Virus record (IMG/VR): IMGVR_UViG_3300047392_000113
Coordinates: 1-55,151 of that record
Length of the DNA stretch: 55,151 nucleotides
DNA from: a virus
Strand: one strand, 5' to 3'
Shown: in pieces, positions 52,801 to 55,151 of the stretch
How positions within the stretch are numbered: position 1 is the stretch's first letter
Layout: the number at the start of each line of letters is the position of its first letter
Translations under genes and position numbers: made by a program
Notes under the pieces: model-generated
Database searches by the model: none
What the model was told of the DNA's origin: nothing
Seen by the model: only the letters and a program-made list of their open reading frames with translations

Positions 52801-55151
52801 ATGCCAACACAAATACAATTAAGACGTGGTACATATACCCAGCACCAAGCATTTACTGGTGCAGTAGCTGAACCAACGTTTGATACTACCAACTTAGTCT
52901 TTAGAATCCATGACGGTTCTTCTGCTGGTGGTATGGAAATGGTTATGGGTAACTCTATTTACAAGGGAACCCCAGTTAAAGCTGTTGCCACTTCTAATTT
53001 AACACTTTATGGTACTCAGACTATTGATGGCGTTTCTTTAGTTGCTGGTGACCGTGTTTTAGTAACCTCACAATCTAGTGCATTTCAAAACGGTATTTAC
53101 AACGTTTCTACTACAGCATGGACTCGTGCGTTTGATAGCGATAAAATTTACAACTTAAACCAACACCAGTTCATCTATATTTCTGGTGGGTCTACATATG
53201 CACAGTCTGTTTGGAGACAAACTAGTGCTGCACCTACAACTATTGGTGTTGACTCTATCAGTTATGAATTGTGGATGAGTGTAGAATCTCGTGGTCTGGC
53301 GCAGAACACAGTTTCTGGTTTAGTTACTCGTACTGCAAAGGGCACTTATACTGGGCGTGCAGTTACTGTTTCTGGTCAAGGTATTTCTGTTTCTAACGGA
53401 GATGGTGTTTCTGGTAACCCACTGGTTTCTGTTAACTCTACACCGAACAATACTGCCAGTGCTATTATGGCACGTGACGCTAACGGTGACTTCTCATCAA
53501 ATAATGCAACTCTAGCTGGCGACATCGCAGTTAATGGTGGTGACGTTACTACCACAGCAACGACTGCTACTCTATTCAACTCCACCGCTACCACTTTAAA
53601 TATTGGTAATGCTGCAACTACAGTTTCTATCGGTGCTGCTACTGGTACAACAACTGTTCGTAACGACTTGGTTGTTACTGGTACATTTACTGTAAATGGT
53701 ACAACAGAAACGATTAATGCGGTAACTGTTTCTGTTGATGATAAAAATATTGAGTTGGGTTCTGTAGCAACACCAACTAACGCTACAGCTGATGGTGGTG
53801 GTATCACTCTTAAAGGTACTACAGATAAAACCATTATCTGGGATCAAACTAACACTAACTGGACTTCTTCAGAAAACTGGAACATTGCTACTGGTAAGAC
53901 ATTTAAGATTAATAACGTACCAGTATTAACTTCTACTTCTGTTCTAAGTGATGCATCTCAAACATCTATTACAGTTGGTGGATCTGCCACTGCTGTATCT
54001 TTGGGCGCAAGTACTGGTACTCTAACAGTCAATAACCCAACTATTGTTGGTGCTAATGCTACTCAAAACTTATACAATACAGTAGCGACAACAATCAACG
54101 CATATGGTGCTGCGACTTCTCTTAACATCGGTACTAGTGTTACTGCAGCTCAAACTACAAATATTGCAACTGGCGCTACTGCCACTGCAACAACCAAGAC
54201 ATTAAACCTAGCTACTGGTGGTCTAACAGGTTCTACAACTAACGTAAACATCGGCTCTACTGCTGGTGGATTGTTAACCATTAGTAACCCAAACGTAACA
54301 TTCGATAACGGTATCGTAACTTATACCAATACTACAGACGCAACTACTTCTGCTAACGGATCCGTTCGTTTCGCTGGTGGTATCAGCGTTGTTAAGAATA
54401 TTGTCTGCGACGGAACATTCTCTATTTTCGGAGATATCTCTGTTAACGGTGGTGACATTCTAACTAACCAGACTAACGTAACAGTATTCAATACTACAGC
54501 GACTACCGCTAACCTGTTGGGTGCTGCTTCCACAATTAACTTGGGTGCGACTTCTGGTATTTTAACAATCAACAACCCAACAGTTGTAGGTTCTCAGACT
54601 ACCCAAAACTTATACAATACTGTAGCCACTACTCTAAACATTGGTGGTGCAGCTACTGCTATTAACTTGGGTAATGCTACTGCTGCAACTCTAACAGTAC
54701 GTCCAGGAACTGTCGTTGGTGCGAATACAACACAAGCTGTATTTGATACTGTTGCAACTACTGTTAATGCTTTCGGTGCTGCCACTACTCTTACTCTAGG
54801 TAACGCTACTCTTGCTACTCTGACATTGCGCCCAGGGACTGTTGTTGGTTCTAATACCACACAGAACTTGTTTAACACTGTTGCCACCACAGTTAACTTT
54901 GCTGGCGCAGCTACTGTTGTTAGCATTGGTGCTGCTACTGGTACTACAACTGTAAACAACAACCTATCTGTGACTGGCACTTCTAGCCACACAGGTAACG
55001 CCACATTCTCTGGAACATTAGGTGTAACTGGTGCTACTACTCTTTCTAGCACTCTAGGTGTAACTGGCGATTTAGCTGTTAACACTAACAAGTTCAACGT
55101 AACTGCTGCTTCTGGTAATACTGCCATCGCAGGAACTTTGGGTGTTACTGG
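52801..55151 (+). CDS. long tail fibre, runs off the window
   Basis: Opens at ATG 52801 (AAGGAA upstream) and is open to the right edge: about 783 residues visible, no stop. The N-terminus PTQIQLRRGTYTQHQAF resembles other fibre attachment ends. Residues about 60-165 (VAGDRVLVTSQSSAFQNGIYNV) resemble a domain in the 832-residue fibre. From about residue 215 it is Thr/Ala/Asn repeats, including at least three ~43-residue units (TQNLYNTVATT--N--GAAT, then TLT-RPGTVVG). The C-terminal receptor-binding part is missing here. Confidence 0.85.
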   Translation, partial: MPTQIQLRRGTYTQHQAFTGAVAEPTFDTTNLVFRIHDGSSAGGMEMVMGNSIYKGTPVKAVATSNLTLYGTQTIDGVSLVAGDRVLVTSQSSAFQNGIYNVSTTAWTRAFDSDKIYNLNQHQFIYISGGSTYAQSVWRQTSAAPTTIGVDSISYELWMSVESRGLAQNTVSGLVTRTAKGTYTGRAVTVSGQGISVSNGDGVSGNPLVSVNSTPNNTASAIMARDANGDFSSNNATLAGDIAVNGGDVTTTATTATLFNSTATTLNIGNAATTVSIGAATGTTTVRNDLVVTGTFTVNGTTETINAVTVSVDDKNIELGSVATPTNATADGGGITLKGTTDKTIIWDQTNTNWTSSENWNIATGKTFKINNVPVLTSTSVLSDASQTSITVGGSATAVSLGASTGTLTVNNPTIVGANATQNLYNTVATTINAYGAATSLNIGTSVTAAQTTNIATGATATATTKTLNLATGGLTGSTTNVNIGSTAGGLLTISNPNVTFDNGIVTYTNTTDATTSANGSVRFAGGISVVKNIVCDGTFSIFGDISVNGGDILTNQTNVTVFNTTATTANLLGAASTINLGATSGILTINNPTVVGSQTTQNLYNTVATTLNIGGAATAINLGNATAATLTVRPGTVVGANTTQAVFDTVATTVNAFGAATTLTLGNATLATLTLRPGTVVGSNTTQNLFNTVATTVNFAGAATVVSIGAATGTTTVNNNLSVTGTSSHTGNATFSGTLGVTGATTLSSTLGVTGDLAVNTNKFNVTAASGNTAIAGTLGVT

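Noticed and set aside
53376-55127. Long antisense open frames under the fibre genes
   Set aside because: They mirror Ala/Thr/Gly-rich repeats (giving Val/Ala/Pro-rich products) and have no start signals; typical shadows of biased codon use.
1-55151. Insertion sequences, integrase or attachment sites
   Set aside because: I found no transposase, integrase or long terminal inverted repeats; the gene set is that of a lytic T4-like phage.

Overview
The window is part of the genome of a T4-like contractile-tailed phage (Straboviridae-type myovirus relatives); no bacterial chromosomal backbone is visible. The support is a syntenic set of T4-family genes: gp33-gp59-gp32, gp16, gp26/gp51, gp4, gp48, gp53, a gp27-like hub, gp5, a PAAR tip, gp25, gp6, a protein at the gp7 position, gp8 and a DUF4815 giant protein, followed by tail fibres. 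The sequence is A+T-rich. It carries two promoter classes: sigma70-like (TTGACT or TTGTCT, about 17 nt, TATAAT) and T4-late-like (TATAAATA/CTAAATA). A phage-borne tmRNA gene in permuted order has the tag ANDSVYALAA. That tag resembles beta/gammaproteobacterial tags, and permuted tmRNA genes are known in alphaproteobacteria, some cyanobacteria and some betaproteobacteria, so a betaproteobacterial (perhaps freshwater) host is a reasonable but unproven guess.

Layout. 1-15.4 kb (+ strand): many small, tightly packed and often overlapping genes, including HAD phosphatases, a metallophosphatase, a MazG-like pyrophosphohydrolase, UvdE, PhoH, a GH19 endolysin, a PD-(D/E)XK nuclease, the tmRNA, a SleB-type hydrolase, a ClpP-like protease with an intact triad, then late-transcription coactivator gp33, helicase loader gp59 and the single-strand binding protein gp32. 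A bidirectional terminator at 15.43 kb closes this block. 15.4-20.7 kb (- strand): tape measure candidate, a gp51/gp26 pair probably joined by a -1 frameshift, gp16 small terminase, a holin, a tail-tube/gp54-like protein, an unnamed structural protein and gp4. 20.7-42.7 kb (+ strand): baseplate and proximal tail-fibre module. 42.7-48.8 kb: an unusual accessory cassette. 48.9-55.15 kb (+ strand): more tail-fibre genes; the last runs off the window.

The most unusual region is 42.7-48.8 kb, lying between tail-fibre genes. It has a 124-residue protein with 15 cysteines in Asn-Cys/Ala-Cys repeats, an unknown 389-residue protein, a radical SAM enzyme with a complete seven-cysteine SPASM domain, a 110-residue unknown, a TRAP-type (DctP) solute-binding-protein homologue without signal peptide, an asparagine-synthetase-like PP-loop enzyme without its glutaminase half and, convergently, a 2OG-Fe(II)-oxygenase-like protein. 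Candidate precursor plus radical SAM/SPASM, AsnB-like and oxygenase enzymes is the parts list of a RiPP (ribosomally made, modified peptide) pathway. I propose a phage late-expressed system that modifies a Cys-rich virion or tail protein. This is inference from context, not demonstrated.

Other notable features are nine copies of GGGACTCCT within 736 bp of small early genes, several promoters placed so that transcripts would begin at or next to the start codon (leaderless mRNAs), and a gp5 needle protein carrying both a GH19-like domain and a C-terminal M15 peptidase.
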